The notes beneath the pieces were generated by a model. The model was not told the DNA's origin. It was given only the letters and a program-made list of their open reading frames with translations, and did not search any database. Both the position numbers and the translations under genes were made by a program. Source: Arcticibacter sp. (GTDB lineage Bacteria; Bacteroidota; Bacteroidia; 2-12-FULL-35-15). Taken from it: a stretch of DNA of 30,250 bases. This document shows, in pieces, positions 7,927 through 17,205 of this stretch (positions within the stretch are counted from its first letter, which is position 1; each line of letters begins with the position of its first letter). Location of the stretch: NCBI GenBank assembly GCA_021155045.1, contig JAJNQB010000011.1:1-30250 (forward strand). Reading direction: 5' to 3'.

Positions 7927-8802
7927 TTATTTTTTTGTTGCTTTTAGGCTTAAATCTAAACTTTTGATACTGTGTGTTAATGCGCCAACAGAAATATAAT
8001 CAACACCTGTTTTTGCATACTCAACAATATTATCTTCTGTAATTCCACCCGAAGCTTCCGTTTCAAATTTTTTGTTTATAAGCTTTAGAGCTTTTTTTAT
8101 TTCATTTGGAGGAAAATTGTCAAGCATTATTCTGTTTATTTTGCCAACTTTTAGTACTTCTTTAACTTCAGAAATATTTCGTGTTTCAATTTCGATTGCT
8201 AATTTCTTTTTTTGTTTTTTTAAATAGTTGTTGGCTGCTTTTATTGCAGCAGAAATACCTCCAGCGTAATCTATATGATTGTCTTTTATTAAAATCATAT
8301 CATACAAGCCAATGCGATGATTGGCTCCCCCACCAATTAATACCGCCCATTTTTCTAATCCACGAATAGTTGGTGTTGTTTTTCGTGTGTCAATTATTTT
8401 TGTTTTTGAAGGCTTACAAATTTCATTCAATTGATTGGTATAAGTTGCAATACCACTCATTCGTTGCATACAATTTAAAACAAGTCGTTCTGCTAATAAA
8501 ATGGATTGAGATTTTCCTTCAACTGTTAAAACAATATCACCTTTTTTAATTTTGCTACCATCTTTAATTTTTATAGAAACGTTTAGTGATTTGTCGACAG
8601 TTTTAAAAATATGATAAGCCAACTCTACGCCAGCAATTATTCCATTTTCTTTAACAAGCAATTGTGCTTTGCCTTTGGCATTGTTTGGAATACAAGCAAG
8701 AGAAGTATGGTCGCCATCACCCAAATCTTCGGTTAGAGCGTTTTTAATAAATTTTTTGATGTTAAATTGATAGTGTTTTTCGGGCAATAATTTTTTACTC
8801 AT
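7927..8802 (-). CDS. nadC: Nicotinate-nucleotide pyrophosphorylase (carboxylating)
   Basis: NadC converts quinolinate and PRPP to nicotinate mononucleotide, CO2 and pyrophosphate in de novo NAD synthesis, in the cytoplasm. The protein shows the family blocks EDLGDGDHTS near the N-terminus, then RKTTPTIRGLEKWAV, the GGGANHRIGLYDMILIKDNH stretch in the middle, and EASGGITEDNI near the C-terminus. I chose the ATG at 8802 (291 residues) rather than the in-frame TTG at 8814. The ATG gives an N-terminus MSKKLLPEK and an 8-base ATGAGTAA overlap with the upstream stop, which suggests translational coupling. It is the middle gene of a three-gene operon. Confidence 0.93.
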   Translation of the reverse strand: MSKKLLPEKHYQFNIKKFIKNALTEDLGDGDHTSLACIPNNAKGKAQLLVKENGIIAGVELAYHIFKTVDKSLNVSIKIKDGSKIKKGDIVLTVEGKSQSILLAERLVLNCMQRMSGIATYTNQLNEICKPSKTKIIDTRKTTPTIRGLEKWAVLIGGGANHRIGLYDMILIKDNHIDYAGGISAAIKAANNYLKKQKKKLAIEIETRNISEVKEVLKVGKINRIMLDNFPPNEIKKALKLINKKFETEASGGITEDNIVEYAKTGVDYISVGALTHSIKSLDLSLKATKK

Positions 8803-9187
8803 TCTCTGTCTCAATTTTAAATTGATGAATCAAGGTTTGTGTGCCCGCTGTTTTTATTAAAAAGTAAGTTCTGTATTTGCCGTCAGTTGTTTCAAGTGTA
8901 CCAATTACATACTGAGAACCATTTTTAGGTGTACTTTTATGCGCAACAGTATAAGCTTTTACTGGATGTTTGGTGAAAAAATCTTTAAGAATCATTTCAG
9001 CTTGTTGTTTACTATAAATATCCTCTTGGTCTAAAACCTTAAAATCAATATTATCAATAAAAAATTTCGAAATGTTTTTAGGATTTCCAGAGCGAATGGA
9101 AGCTGCTATATCATCAATAACATCTGCTGTAAAAGAAAAGCCAACCAATGCTATTATTGCTAAAAATATTAAAGATTTTGTTTTCAT
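8795..9187 (-). CDS. DUF4783-type exported protein
   Basis: The 130-residue product has a signal-peptide-like N-terminus (1-20, FSFTADV). A compact alpha/beta body follows, with IAASIRSGNPKNISKFF and a late YVIGTLETTDGKYRTYFLIK. This resembles the DUF4783 family of Bacteroidota, a small NTF2-like fold often found beside nadC. No catalytic residues stand out. It is the first gene of the operon and overlaps nadC by 8 bases. A structural or lipid-binding role in the envelope is possible, but nothing in the sequence proves it. Confidence 0.75.
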   Translation of the reverse strand: MKTKSLIFLAIIALVGFSFTADVIDDIAASIRSGNPKNISKFFIDNIDFKVLDQEDIYSKQQAEMILKDFFTKHPVKAYTVAHKSTPKNGSQYVIGTLETTDGKYRTYFLIKTAGTQTLIHQFKIETENE

Positions 9188-9296
9188 TTGATTGTAATTA
9201 TTTTGTTACTTTGTTTGAGCAATAATTAAGCCAAACAAGGCTTTGCACTACAAAAATAAACTTTTAATCTTAAAGCCTAACGAGATACTATTAAAA

Positions 9297-9770
9297 ATGA
9301 AGATTATTCTAATTTTAAACGGAAAAACGGAAGATGATTACATTATTAAAGGTTTTTCTAATTATGAAAAACGCTTAAAGCACTATATTTCTTTTGAAAC
9401 GATTGTAATTCCTGCTTTAAAGAACACAAAAGCTCTTTCTATAGCGCAGCAAAAGCAAAAAGAAGGTGAATTAACACTTAAATACCTTCAGAATTCAGAT
9501 GTATTGATTCTTTTGGATGAAAATGGTAAGGAATTTAATTCGGTGGCATTTTCTGAATTTATTCAAAAACAAATGAATAGTGGTATTAAAAATCTTGTTT
9601 TTGTGGTTGGTGGACCTTATGGTTTTAGTGATGAAATGTATAAACGAGCAAACGGAAAAATTTCTTTATCTAAAATGACTTTTTCTCATCAAATGGTTAG
9701 ATTGTTTTTTGTTGAACAACTTTATAGGGCATTTACTATTTTGAAAAATGAACCGTATCATCATTTATAA
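9297..9770 (+). CDS. rlmH: 23S rRNA (pseudouridine1915-N3)-methyltransferase
   Basis: RlmH methylates pseudouridine 1915 in helix 69 of 23S rRNA using S-adenosylmethionine. The 157 residues match the family length, and the SPOUT knot is evident in VFVVGGPYGFS, the SLSKMTFSHQMVRLFFVEQ block and the terminal EPYHH. The ATG at 9297 gives the expected MKIILILNGKTED start; an upstream TTG at 9243 would add 18 unconserved residues and is rejected. The gene is divergent from the DUF4783 operon and overlaps the end of the convergent yggS gene by 10 bases. Confidence 0.93.
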   Translation: MKIILILNGKTEDDYIIKGFSNYEKRLKHYISFETIVIPALKNTKALSIAQQKQKEGELTLKYLQNSDVLILLDENGKEFNSVAFSEFIQKQMNSGIKNLVFVVGGPYGFSDEMYKRANGKISLSKMTFSHQMVRLFFVEQLYRAFTILKNEPYHHL

Positions 9771-10429
9771 TTTCTTTCACCAAAAATAGAACTACCGACT
9801 CTTATCATATTTGAGCCTTGTTCAATGGCAATTGAATAATCGGAACTCATCCCCATACTTAATATAGTTAGTTGAAAATTATTAGAAGTCTGCTTTTTTA
9901 GTTTATCAAAAAATACTTTTAAAGAATTAAACTCATTTTTTATTTGGTTGCTATTTTCTGTATTACTTGCCATACTCATTAAGCCAACTATTTTAATATT
10001 ATTTAAGCTTTTAAATGCTTGACTGTTTATTAACTCTTCAGCTTCGTTATACGATAAGCCGAACTTTGTTTCTTCGTTTGCAATATATAGTTGAAGCAAA
10101 CAATTTATTATTCTATTATTTTTAATAGCCTGTTTGTTTATTTCTTGAAGCAATTTTAAACTATCTACGGAATGAATCAATGAAACAAATCCTGCAATGT
10201 ATTTTACTTTATTGGTTTGTAAATGTCCAATTAAATGCCATTCAATATCTTTAGGCAGTTGTTCATGCTTCTCGCAAAGCTCTTGTACTTTATTTTCTCC
10301 AAAAATTTTATGATTTGCATGATACACTTCCATTAATTTTTCAATTGGATGTGTTTTTGTAACAGCAATTAAAGTAACATTGCTTGGTAATGAAGATTTA
10401 ATTTGTTTTAGATTATCAGCTATACTCAT
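9761..10429 (-). CDS. yggS: YggS-family pyridoxal phosphate homeostasis protein
   Basis: The 222-residue protein is the single-domain alanine-racemase-like barrel that binds PLP and balances the vitamin B6 and amino acid pools; it has no known catalytic turnover. The PLP lysine is Lys25 in LIAVTKTHP. The family blocks FGENKVQE, WHLIGHLQTNK, and later LSMGMSSDYSIAIEQGSNMIRVGSSIFGER (read as two adjacent motifs) are all present. Its ATG shares a base with the stop codon of the DUF1015 gene (TAATG), so it is translated as the third gene of the serA operon. Confidence 0.92.
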   Translation of the reverse strand: MSIADNLKQIKSSLPSNVTLIAVTKTHPIEKLMEVYHANHKIFGENKVQELCEKHEQLPKDIEWHLIGHLQTNKVKYIAGFVSLIHSVDSLKLLQEINKQAIKNNRIINCLLQLYIANEETKFGLSYNEAEELINSQAFKSLNNIKIVGLMSMASNTENSNQIKNEFNSLKVFFDKLKKQTSNNFQLTILSMGMSSDYSIAIEQGSNMIRVGSSIFGERNYK

Positions 10430-11676
10430 TATTCGCTTAAACTGTATATGACCAAACCACTACGCATTTTTGGTTCTACCCAAGTGGTTTTAGGAGGCAT
10501 AATATTATTTGTATCAGCAATTTGTTTTAACTGTTCCATTTCAACTGGGTATAAACCAAAAGCAACTTTATAATTCCATCTATCAACTTGATTTTTTAAT
10601 TCTTTCATTCCTTTAATACCTGAAACAAAGCCAATTCGTTTGTCGGTTTTTAAGTCATGAATATTTAAGATAGGGGATAAGATATGGTCGGTAAGTATTG
10701 TTGCATCAAGGCTTCCAACAGGTTGTTCGTTGTGTATGATTTCCTTTTTCGCATCTAATGAGTACCAATTACCATCTAAATACATGCTAAAGTTGTGTTT
10801 TTTAGTGGGCTTGTATTCTTCTTGGTCAATTAGTTTTATATTGAATTTTTCTTTTACTTTTTTTAAGAACGCATCTGAATTTAATCCATTCAAATCTTTT
10901 ACAACACGGTTAAAATCATAAATTTTTAATTGTGTTTCAGGAAAAAATACGCCTAAATAATAATTATAAGGCTCGTTACCAGTATATTTTGGATTTTTTT
11001 CTCTTCTTGATTTTCCAAGAAGGGCAGAGGAAGCAGAGCGATGGTGTCCATCTGCAATATAAATTGTTGAGATATTTTCGAATCGCTGTTTTATATTATT
11101 TACAGTTTCTTTTTTATTTACAACCCATAATTTATGACGAACTCTATCCGTAGTTGTAAAATCAAAATTAGGTTCAGTCTGAATAGTGTCTGAAGTAATT
11201 TTATCAATTACCTCATCATTTGGATAGCTAAAAAGTACTGGCTCTGCATTAAAATCACATACTTCTAAATATTCTTTTAGTTTTTGTTCTCTTTCGGTAA
11301 GTGTTTGTTCGTGTATTTTTATAACACCGTTAAAATAATCATCAATACTACTGCAACCAATTATTCCAGTATAAATATTGTTTTCTTTATGTTGTTGATA
11401 GATATAATATGATGGTTTTTCATCATTTATCAAAACTTCTTCGGAGATAAAATTTAGATATTGTTTTTTTACTTTTTCCAGTCGGGCAGGGGAGCCTGGT
11501 TTTGTTTTTTTTCCGTCTTTAAAGTCTGGATTAATAACGTGCAAAAATGTGAAAGGGTTTGCATGTAATTTATCATGCAATTCATCTTTGTTGTATCCAT
11601 CAACAGAACGTGAAGCAACAAGATGTACTTTATCTTTTGCTGGTCTAATACCTTTAAATGGAACAATATTCGCCAT
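10429..11676 (-). CDS. DUF1015 family protein
   Basis: The 415-residue protein matches DUF1015: it begins with a PFKGIRPAKDKV block and an HANPFTFLHVINPDF segment. It carries IADGHHRSASSALLGK in the middle (about 204-219), a conserved histidine-rich motif, and ends with a DRIGFVSG-like KRIGFVSGIKG region. The family is cytoplasmic and of unknown activity, but in Bacteroidota it is repeatedly found with serine biosynthesis genes. Here it lies 2 bases after serA and overlaps yggS by one base. This supports a link to serine or PLP-dependent amino acid metabolism, which remains an inference. Confidence 0.85.
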   Translation of the reverse strand: MANIVPFKGIRPAKDKVHLVASRSVDGYNKDELHDKLHANPFTFLHVINPDFKDGKKTKPGSPARLEKVKKQYLNFISEEVLINDEKPSYYIYQQHKENNIYTGIIGCSSIDDYFNGVIKIHEQTLTEREQKLKEYLEVCDFNAEPVLFSYPNDEVIDKITSDTIQTEPNFDFTTTDRVRHKLWVVNKKETVNNIKQRFENISTIYIADGHHRSASSALLGKSRREKNPKYTGNEPYNYYLGVFFPETQLKIYDFNRVVKDLNGLNSDAFLKKVKEKFNIKLIDQEEYKPTKKHNFSMYLDGNWYSLDAKKEIIHNEQPVGSLDATILTDHILSPILNIHDLKTDKRIGFVSGIKGMKELKNQVDRWNYKVAFGLYPVEMEQLKQIADTNNIMPPKTTWVEPKMRSGLVIYSLSE

Positions 11677-11678
11677 GT

Positions 11679-12632
11679 TTAGCTTAATTTACTAATGATT
11701 AATTCAGCTAATTCTATTCCTATTCTTTCTTGAGCTTCTTCTGTAGCTGCACCAATGTGTGGTGTTAAAGATATTTTTGGATGAACAAGAATTTCTTTTT
11801 TTGGTGTTGGCTCGTTTTCAAATACATCTAAGCAAGCATGAGCAACTTTACCAGAATCAAGCGCTTCAATCAAATCATTTTCATCAATTACTCCACCGCG
11901 AGCAGCATTTGCTAGAATTACACCATTTTTCATTTGAGCAATTTCTTTTTTGCTTATTATTTTTCCTCCCGGAACATGAAGTGTTATAAAATCACTTTCA
12001 GCTAGTAATTTTTCTATCGCAACAATTTTTAACATAACGGATATATTTTCTTTGATACCATCAATTTCAATATTTATAGCTGCTTCTTTTAAAAAGGGAT
12101 CATACGCTAAAACTTTCATTCCGCAACCTAAAGCAATTTTGGCTACTGCTTGTCCTATTCTACCAAAACCGATGATTCCAATAGTTTTTCCGTTTAATTC
12201 TATTCCTTTTGCATATTTCTTTTTTAAAGCATCAAATTGAGTTTCGCCATTTACAGGCATTTGTCTGTTGCTATCGTATAAAAACCGAACAGCATTAAAA
12301 AAGTGAGCAAAAACCAATTCGGCAACAGAGTGTGAAGATGCTGCTGGAGTGTTTACAACTTCAACACCTTTGCTTCTAGCATAATCAACATCAATATTAT
12401 CCATTCCAACACCACCACGTCCGATAAGCTTTAAATTTGGACAAGAATCTATAACATCTTTTCTAACCTTAGTTGCACTTCTTACTGTTAAACCTATATA
12501 GTTGTGGTCGTTTATAGCTTGTGCTAAATTTTCTTGTGCTACTTTTTCTGTAACAACTGTAAACCCTGCCTTTTCAAGTATTAATTTTCCTTGTGCATCA
12601 ATGCCATCGTTTGCTAATATTTTTTTGCTCAT
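11679..12632 (-). CDS. serA: D-3-phosphoglycerate dehydrogenase, short form
   Basis: SerA oxidises 3-phosphoglycerate with NAD to open the serine pathway. From the ATG at 12632 the protein is 317 residues. It has the Rossmann glycine motif GFGRIG (155-160), the catalytic arginine in NAARGG (Arg245), the acidic DVFENEP block and the catalytic histidine in TPHIGA (His292). It lacks the C-terminal ACT regulatory domain, so it is the short type that should not be serine-inhibited through ACT. An upstream in-frame TTG at 12683 is rejected because it is itself the -33 element of the promoter. The usual partner serC is not in the window. Confidence 0.92.
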   Translation of the reverse strand: MSKKILANDGIDAQGKLILEKAGFTVVTEKVAQENLAQAINDHNYIGLTVRSATKVRKDVIDSCPNLKLIGRGGVGMDNIDVDYARSKGVEVVNTPAASSHSVAELVFAHFFNAVRFLYDSNRQMPVNGETQFDALKKKYAKGIELNGKTIGIIGFGRIGQAVAKIALGCGMKVLAYDPFLKEAAINIEIDGIKENISVMLKIVAIEKLLAESDFITLHVPGGKIISKKEIAQMKNGVILANAARGGVIDENDLIEALDSGKVAHACLDVFENEPTPKKEILVHPKISLTPHIGAATEEAQERIGIELAELIISKLS

Positions 12633-12653
12633 AAAATTATTTGATTTAGGGTG

Positions 12654-12683
12654 CAAAATTAAGTTTTTACTTTGTTTTACCAA
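12654..12683 (-). promoter_or_regulatory. Promoter of the serA-DUF1015-yggS operon
   Basis: Read on the minus strand, TTG (12683-12681) is followed after 19 bases by TAATTTTG (12661-12654), an exact fit to the Bacteroidetes sigma factor consensus. The transcript start would fall near 12648, about 16 bases before the serA ATG, so the leader is very short. The upstream gene ends only 5 bases away. Confidence 0.75.
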
Positions 12684-12687
12684 TATT

Positions 12688-14076
12688 TTATTTCTTTTCT
12701 ATGGCAACATTAAAGTTGAGATTATAACCCATCTTTAATTCCCTATTTGTAAAATGTGTGGTGTCAGAAGATATTTCGGCTGAATAAAGCATTCCACTGG
12801 GTGGTAATGGCTTAAGGATGATAAGAGTGTCTGATATGTTTTTAGCTTTTAATTTCTTTAAAAATAGTACTCTTTCGTCTATAGCTTTTGCATATTTTGT
12901 TGAAATAGTGGATTGTTCGAAAAGGTTATAGGATGTAATACCCAATATTAATAAGATGGATGCTATCGATAGTAATTTAAAGTATTTCTGAAAAGTTCCA
13001 TTTAATCCAAATTGGAAAAAGCATATAGCAAAATAAATTGTTAGCATAAATGATAAAAAGAATAGTACTCTTGCAGGACCTGTTTCAACCATAACGAATG
13101 CTACTAGAAAAAGAAACAGAAAAGAGATAGCTAAAAAAAGGGATGTTATTTTTTTAAAATTCGAAAAAATATTTTGTTGTACCTTACCTTTTGCATAAGC
13201 TTGATTCCCTATGAATGCAAACGGAACTCCAAAAGCAATTATATATGGGATTTTTGATGGAAAATAAATAATAAAAAATTTAATTATGGATTTTGCTGTT
13301 ATGAATAAGGCTTTAATGAAATTGTGTTCAGGAAACAAACCATCTCTTAGATAATTACCAGGAGCTACTAAAAAAATGATAAAGGATATTCCAAAAAATA
13401 AGTAAACAACAATTAATTTTCTGTTTTCGTTTACAAATGATTTTCTGTCTATTTTTTTTTGATATTTTTTATAAAGGAATATTGTATAAATTAATCCAAT
13501 AATTGAGGAATAAATTTCGGATGCACCACCAATGTATATGAAACAGATTGTTGCTAAAATAGTATGTATTGGATTGTTCTTATTTGTTGTTAATAAAAAC
13601 AAGCCCCAAATTAATGCAGTAATACTCCATAAGTAAGAGCTATAGCCACAATACCAAAACCAAGATTCGCCAATATTATAGCTTAAAAAAAAGAGAAGAG
13701 ATACAAAGCTGCTTCCTAAAATAAACACATTAAATTTTGAAAAAGAAAGATGGTTGCGTTTGTTTATTTCGTTGATTAATAGAATTAATCCAACTAACAA
13801 TAAAAAAAAAGAAATTAATGGGAGTGAATAATAATATTCTTGATTGGTTTGAAATAAATTATAAATGATATTAATTGGTAAAGTAGCAGTATATCTACCA
13901 CTCCAGTTCATGTATTGAAACCAAACTTGTTCAAGCATACCATGATTTAAAGTATCACCAATAAAATAATAATCATCGGTAGCAAGTCGGCTATTAAAAG
14001 ATAAAACAACAAATAAAATAGCAAACAGCACAAAACCAATGGACAGAACTATTTTATAAAAGCGTTCAAAGTTCAT
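12688..14076 (-). CDS. Polytopic membrane protein, DUF6056-like
   Basis: This protein of about 462 residues has roughly eleven to twelve hydrophobic spans. After the first span is a periplasmic loop with RLATDDYYF and then WSGRYTATLP. These patterns recall DUF6056 and related GtrII/GT-C-type proteins, in which an acidic pair after the first membrane helix contacts a lipid-linked sugar. A glycosyltransferase role is therefore plausible but unproven. I place the start at the ATG at 14076; the frame could also begin at TTG 14094. The gene follows the terminator of the M36 protease gene and stands before the serA promoter, so it is probably transcribed alone, although no clear promoter is visible. 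Confidence 0.65.
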   Translation of the reverse strand: MNFERFYKIVLSIGFVLFAILFVVLSFNSRLATDDYYFIGDTLNHGMLEQVWFQYMNWSGRYTATLPINIIYNLFQTNQEYYYSLPLISFFLLLVGLILLINEINKRNHLSFSKFNVFILGSSFVSLLFFLSYNIGESWFWYCGYSSYLWSITALIWGLFLLTTNKNNPIHTILATICFIYIGGASEIYSSIIGLIYTIFLYKKYQKKIDRKSFVNENRKLIVVYLFFGISFIIFLVAPGNYLRDGLFPEHNFIKALFITAKSIIKFFIIYFPSKIPYIIAFGVPFAFIGNQAYAKGKVQQNIFSNFKKITSLFLAISFLFLFLVAFVMVETGPARVLFFLSFMLTIYFAICFFQFGLNGTFQKYFKLLSIASILLILGITSYNLFEQSTISTKYAKAIDERVLFLKKLKAKNISDTLIILKPLPPSGMLYSAEISSDTTHFTNRELKMGYNLNFNVAIEKK

Positions 14077-14095
14077 AATTAGCAGTTTCTTCAAT

Positions 14096-14130
14096 AAAAA
14101 ATAGCTTCGATATTTTCGAAGCTATTTTTT
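14096..14130 (-). terminator. Terminator of the M36 protease gene
   Basis: A 15-bp perfect stem (14096-14110 with 14116-14130) with a 5-base loop consists of GCTTCGA flanked by A/T runs. It lies 16 bases downstream of the protease stop codon on the minus strand, with a T run at the end. Confidence 0.85.
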
Positions 14131-14146
14131 TATTGTTTGTTTGTGA

Positions 14147-17131
14147 TTATTTGATAATCGAAATTTTTTCTACGTGTGATTGTTGTTTTGTTTTAATATT
14201 TACAAAATACATTCCTGCAGATAAATTCGATACATCTAATTTATTTTTATGAATACCAGATGATTGATTTTTTAAAGATTCAAACATTACAATTTGTCCA
14301 ACATTATTTAAAATTTCAATTGAAACATCTTCGGAAGAGTTTAAATTATAAACTATTGATAAACTGTTGATAGCAGGGTTTGGAAAAATATTTACTGCTG
14401 AAATATTTTCATTTTCATTTATATCAACGGTATATTCTTCGTATAGGAACATATCATCAATAGCTGCTTCAACTAAACTTCCTCCATTCAGATTTGCACC
14501 AACAATAATGCTGTCTTCTGCAACAAATCGAATTTTAACAGTAGTAGAAAGTGGAACATAATCAGTAACTCTAAACGCATATTTTCTCCAGCTTTTATCA
14601 GAAACATTTGTTCTTTCTATTTTTGTCCAGTTAGTATTATCATTAGAAATTTGTACTTCCCAATAATCATTTGCTGGATTAGCACTAGAAGGGGGATTGT
14701 TGATATACCAACGATAATAACTGAAAATGGGATTTGTATATCCTGATAAATCATAGGAAGGAGATTCTAAAGTTGTTTCGCCACCATCCACATCATTTGT
14801 TCCAAGCCCTGAAGTTGTTGAAGGAGCGTTTCCTGTAACAGCACAAAACATTCCGCCAGGAGTATGTTGATATCCCGGTTGAACTACTGAACTTAAGTCG
14901 CCAGGTGTAAAATAAGAGCCCATGGGCACATCCACTATCCATTGCCCTGTTGTTGCATCATCACTTGGAATTCCAGTTTGCCAAACACCTGTATTATCAT
15001 CAAAATCTTCCATATTCATAAGCGTAACACCATTTAAAATATAGTAAGGAATATTAGGATTTGCAAGGTTTGCAGCAATAGGCTGAACAGCACTTAAATT
15101 TCCATTGTTGCCTTCTAATCCAATATAATAACCAATAACCGTTCCTTGAGGTTGCGCAGGAATTGTTGTTGAATAAGCACTTCCAGAAGTATTCGTCATG
15201 TTAATTCCTGTCCAAGCACCCAAACGATTAAGTTTATAAAACAATTTTACATTTGCCAAAGCCCAAGGATAGGTTACAGTAACATTTGCATTAACGGCTA
15301 TCCCTGTATTTGCTACTGAAGCTTCAATTGGCGTATGTGTTACTACTGCATTTGAAAGTAAGGTAATTCCATGCAAGTCAAATCCATCAACAATAGCAAT
15401 ATCGTTTGGAGTACCGTTTGTAATATCATTATCGCCCCCGTTCGAAGGAACATCATCTGATGTAAGCGCTTCAATTAAAACATCAACAAAAAGTTGTCCT
15501 TCCGTTCCGTTTGGTCCCGAAACTAATGCACTGTATGTTTCTTTAAATAAATCCATCATCTGTTGTAAATTTCCAAAGTTTAATCCTGTATCCCACCATG
15601 CTCCAGCAATGATTTCACCATCGGCATGAACTTCTCCAATTAAATCTTGAGGATACACTTTTTTGTTTACGTCATATCTTCTCACAAAAACATTTGGGTC
15701 GGCAGAATCAAAGCCAAAGCCTAAAACAGGAGTCCCAGTAATTCCTAATGCCCAAATATCAGCATAGCCTTCGCCCAATGCTCCATTATTAAACGTGCCT
15801 CCCATCGACTGATAAAATTTATCGTTTATTCCATGTCCGTATTCGTGATACACAACATCTCCAACTTGAGCTAATGAATTACAACCACCACCAACAGCAT
15901 AAAAATTTATAGAGATACCATTATAAAATGCATTGCAAGTTCCAGTAACATCAACATTTGTGGTAAGAGGGTTATCCATTGCAGTAAAAGCAGGAAACTT
16001 GGTTTTCATATAATCGTGAACAATGTTTACATGGTAATATGCTGAGAGTTCACGGATGTTGGCGTTAGCGTTAAAAGATAAATTATTTGTTCCCGGATTT
16101 ACTGTTGCTGTGTAAGATGGTATTGTACTTCCCGTATATACTCTTGACCATCTACCATCTAATGTAAAATTAACAGTAGTTGGAGCGGTGTTCGTTAAAC
16201 CATAATAGCCCAAACTATCAGAATAATAAGTAACACTACTTTCAACCATTTTTAAATTTTTTAATGGTTTTACAACACTTGGATTGTAAGGTTGAGTAGG
16301 ATATACCGTCCCTGTAATTATAATGTCAGTATTTGCAGGAGGAGCAGGCGGTGTAGGAGGATGAGAAAAATGTTGAACTTGATTGATTCTGTATAATACT
16401 TCACCATTTTCAGCATTTACCAATGTATAAAATTTTGATGGTACATTATTATTATCAATGGTCTCTATTGTTACTTCATAAACTAATTTGTAACTATTTT
16501 CTTTGAACCCAGGAATGGGTAAAATAAAAAGATTGCTGTTAATGCTAGCATTTGTTATTGTTTCATTTAATCCAGTTTGCGCAGCATTCATAGCAGCAGA
16601 TGAAGAAATTGAAGGGGCAATAGAAATATTTATATCATTAAATACATCGCATCCAAAGGTAATAACTTTTCCTGCTGTAGTGAGTTTCACGTACAAATCA
16701 CTATTTAAAACTTTTATGCCTTGATAATTTTGATGAAAATGCACGTAATTAAAACTTTCTGATGGCACCGTAGTATTATAAACTAAATCGGCAATAGGAA
16801 TGTTAAATCCATTTAATTTGGTGGTAATAAAATTAAGTGCTTGATTTTGTGCATTAATACCAAAAGCAGAAATAGGTTTACCAAAAGCACGATGAGGCTT
16901 TCTGTTTTCTTCATTAAAAATTACATACCATGTTCCGTTTGCAGCAACAAAATTTTTCCATGAAGCGCTTTCTCTTAGTTCTTGCTGGTATGCAATATCT
17001 GGTAAGCGCTTGTTGTTTTTAATATATCGAACTTCATTTTTACCTGAGTTTGAAAATATACTACCCTCTGTAGCAAATGAATTGAAACTTGCAAATAATA
17101 TTACAAGTAGTAGTATTTTTTTTACATCCAT
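14147..17131 (-). CDS. Secreted M36 (fungalysin)-type metallopeptidase with T9SS tail
   Basis: The 994-residue protein has a signal peptide (1-20) and an FTP-like propeptide (about 85-250) with YQGIKVLNSDLYVKL. A Pro-rich linker (about 256-266) follows, then a small beta-sandwich insert and the zinc peptidase. The peptidase shows His429-Glu430-Tyr-Gly-His433 in VVYHEYGHG and the third ligand region GEGYADIWA with Glu454. This pattern fits the M36 peptidases of Bacteroidota. After it come Ig-like and jelly-roll domains (about 600-905) and a T9SS type A sorting domain from about 915 (NIFPNPA, EILNNVGQIV, AGMYFVNIKT). It is presumably made as a zymogen, exported by Sec and T9SS, and digests external protein. 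It is monocistronic. Confidence 0.88.
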   Translation of the reverse strand: MDVKKILLLVILFASFNSFATEGSIFSNSGKNEVRYIKNNKRLPDIAYQQELRESASWKNFVAANGTWYVIFNEENRKPHRAFGKPISAFGINAQNQALNFITTKLNGFNIPIADLVYNTTVPSESFNYVHFHQNYQGIKVLNSDLYVKLTTAGKVITFGCDVFNDINISIAPSISSSAAMNAAQTGLNETITNASINSNLFILPIPGFKENSYKLVYEVTIETIDNNNVPSKFYTLVNAENGEVLYRINQVQHFSHPPTPPAPPANTDIIITGTVYPTQPYNPSVVKPLKNLKMVESSVTYYSDSLGYYGLTNTAPTTVNFTLDGRWSRVYTGSTIPSYTATVNPGTNNLSFNANANIRELSAYYHVNIVHDYMKTKFPAFTAMDNPLTTNVDVTGTCNAFYNGISINFYAVGGGCNSLAQVGDVVYHEYGHGINDKFYQSMGGTFNNGALGEGYADIWALGITGTPVLGFGFDSADPNVFVRRYDVNKKVYPQDLIGEVHADGEIIAGAWWDTGLNFGNLQQMMDLFKETYSALVSGPNGTEGQLFVDVLIEALTSDDVPSNGGDNDITNGTPNDIAIVDGFDLHGITLLSNAVVTHTPIEASVANTGIAVNANVTVTYPWALANVKLFYKLNRLGAWTGINMTNTSGSAYSTTIPAQPQGTVIGYYIGLEGNNGNLSAVQPIAANLANPNIPYYILNGVTLMNMEDFDDNTGVWQTGIPSDDATTGQWIVDVPMGSYFTPGDLSSVVQPGYQHTPGGMFCAVTGNAPSTTSGLGTNDVDGGETTLESPSYDLSGYTNPIFSYYRWYINNPPSSANPANDYWEVQISNDNTNWTKIERTNVSDKSWRKYAFRVTDYVPLSTTVKIRFVAEDSIIVGANLNGGSLVEAAIDDMFLYEEYTVDINENENISAVNIFPNPAINSLSIVYNLNSSEDVSIEILNNVGQIVMFESLKNQSSGIHKNKLDVSNLSAGMYFVNIKTKQQSHVEKISIIK

Positions 17132-17205
17132 TTTTATGATTTTTTAAATTAATGATATTATAAAGAAAGTTAAAAAATATGGAAATAGCAAAAAAATTAG
17201 AGATA

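Noticed and set aside
9243..9296. Longer RlmH start at a TTG
   Set aside because: The ATG at 9297 gives exactly the family N-terminus and length.
12633..12683. N-terminal extension of SerA from a TTG
   Set aside because: The TTG is the -33 element of the serA promoter and the extra residues do not fit the family.
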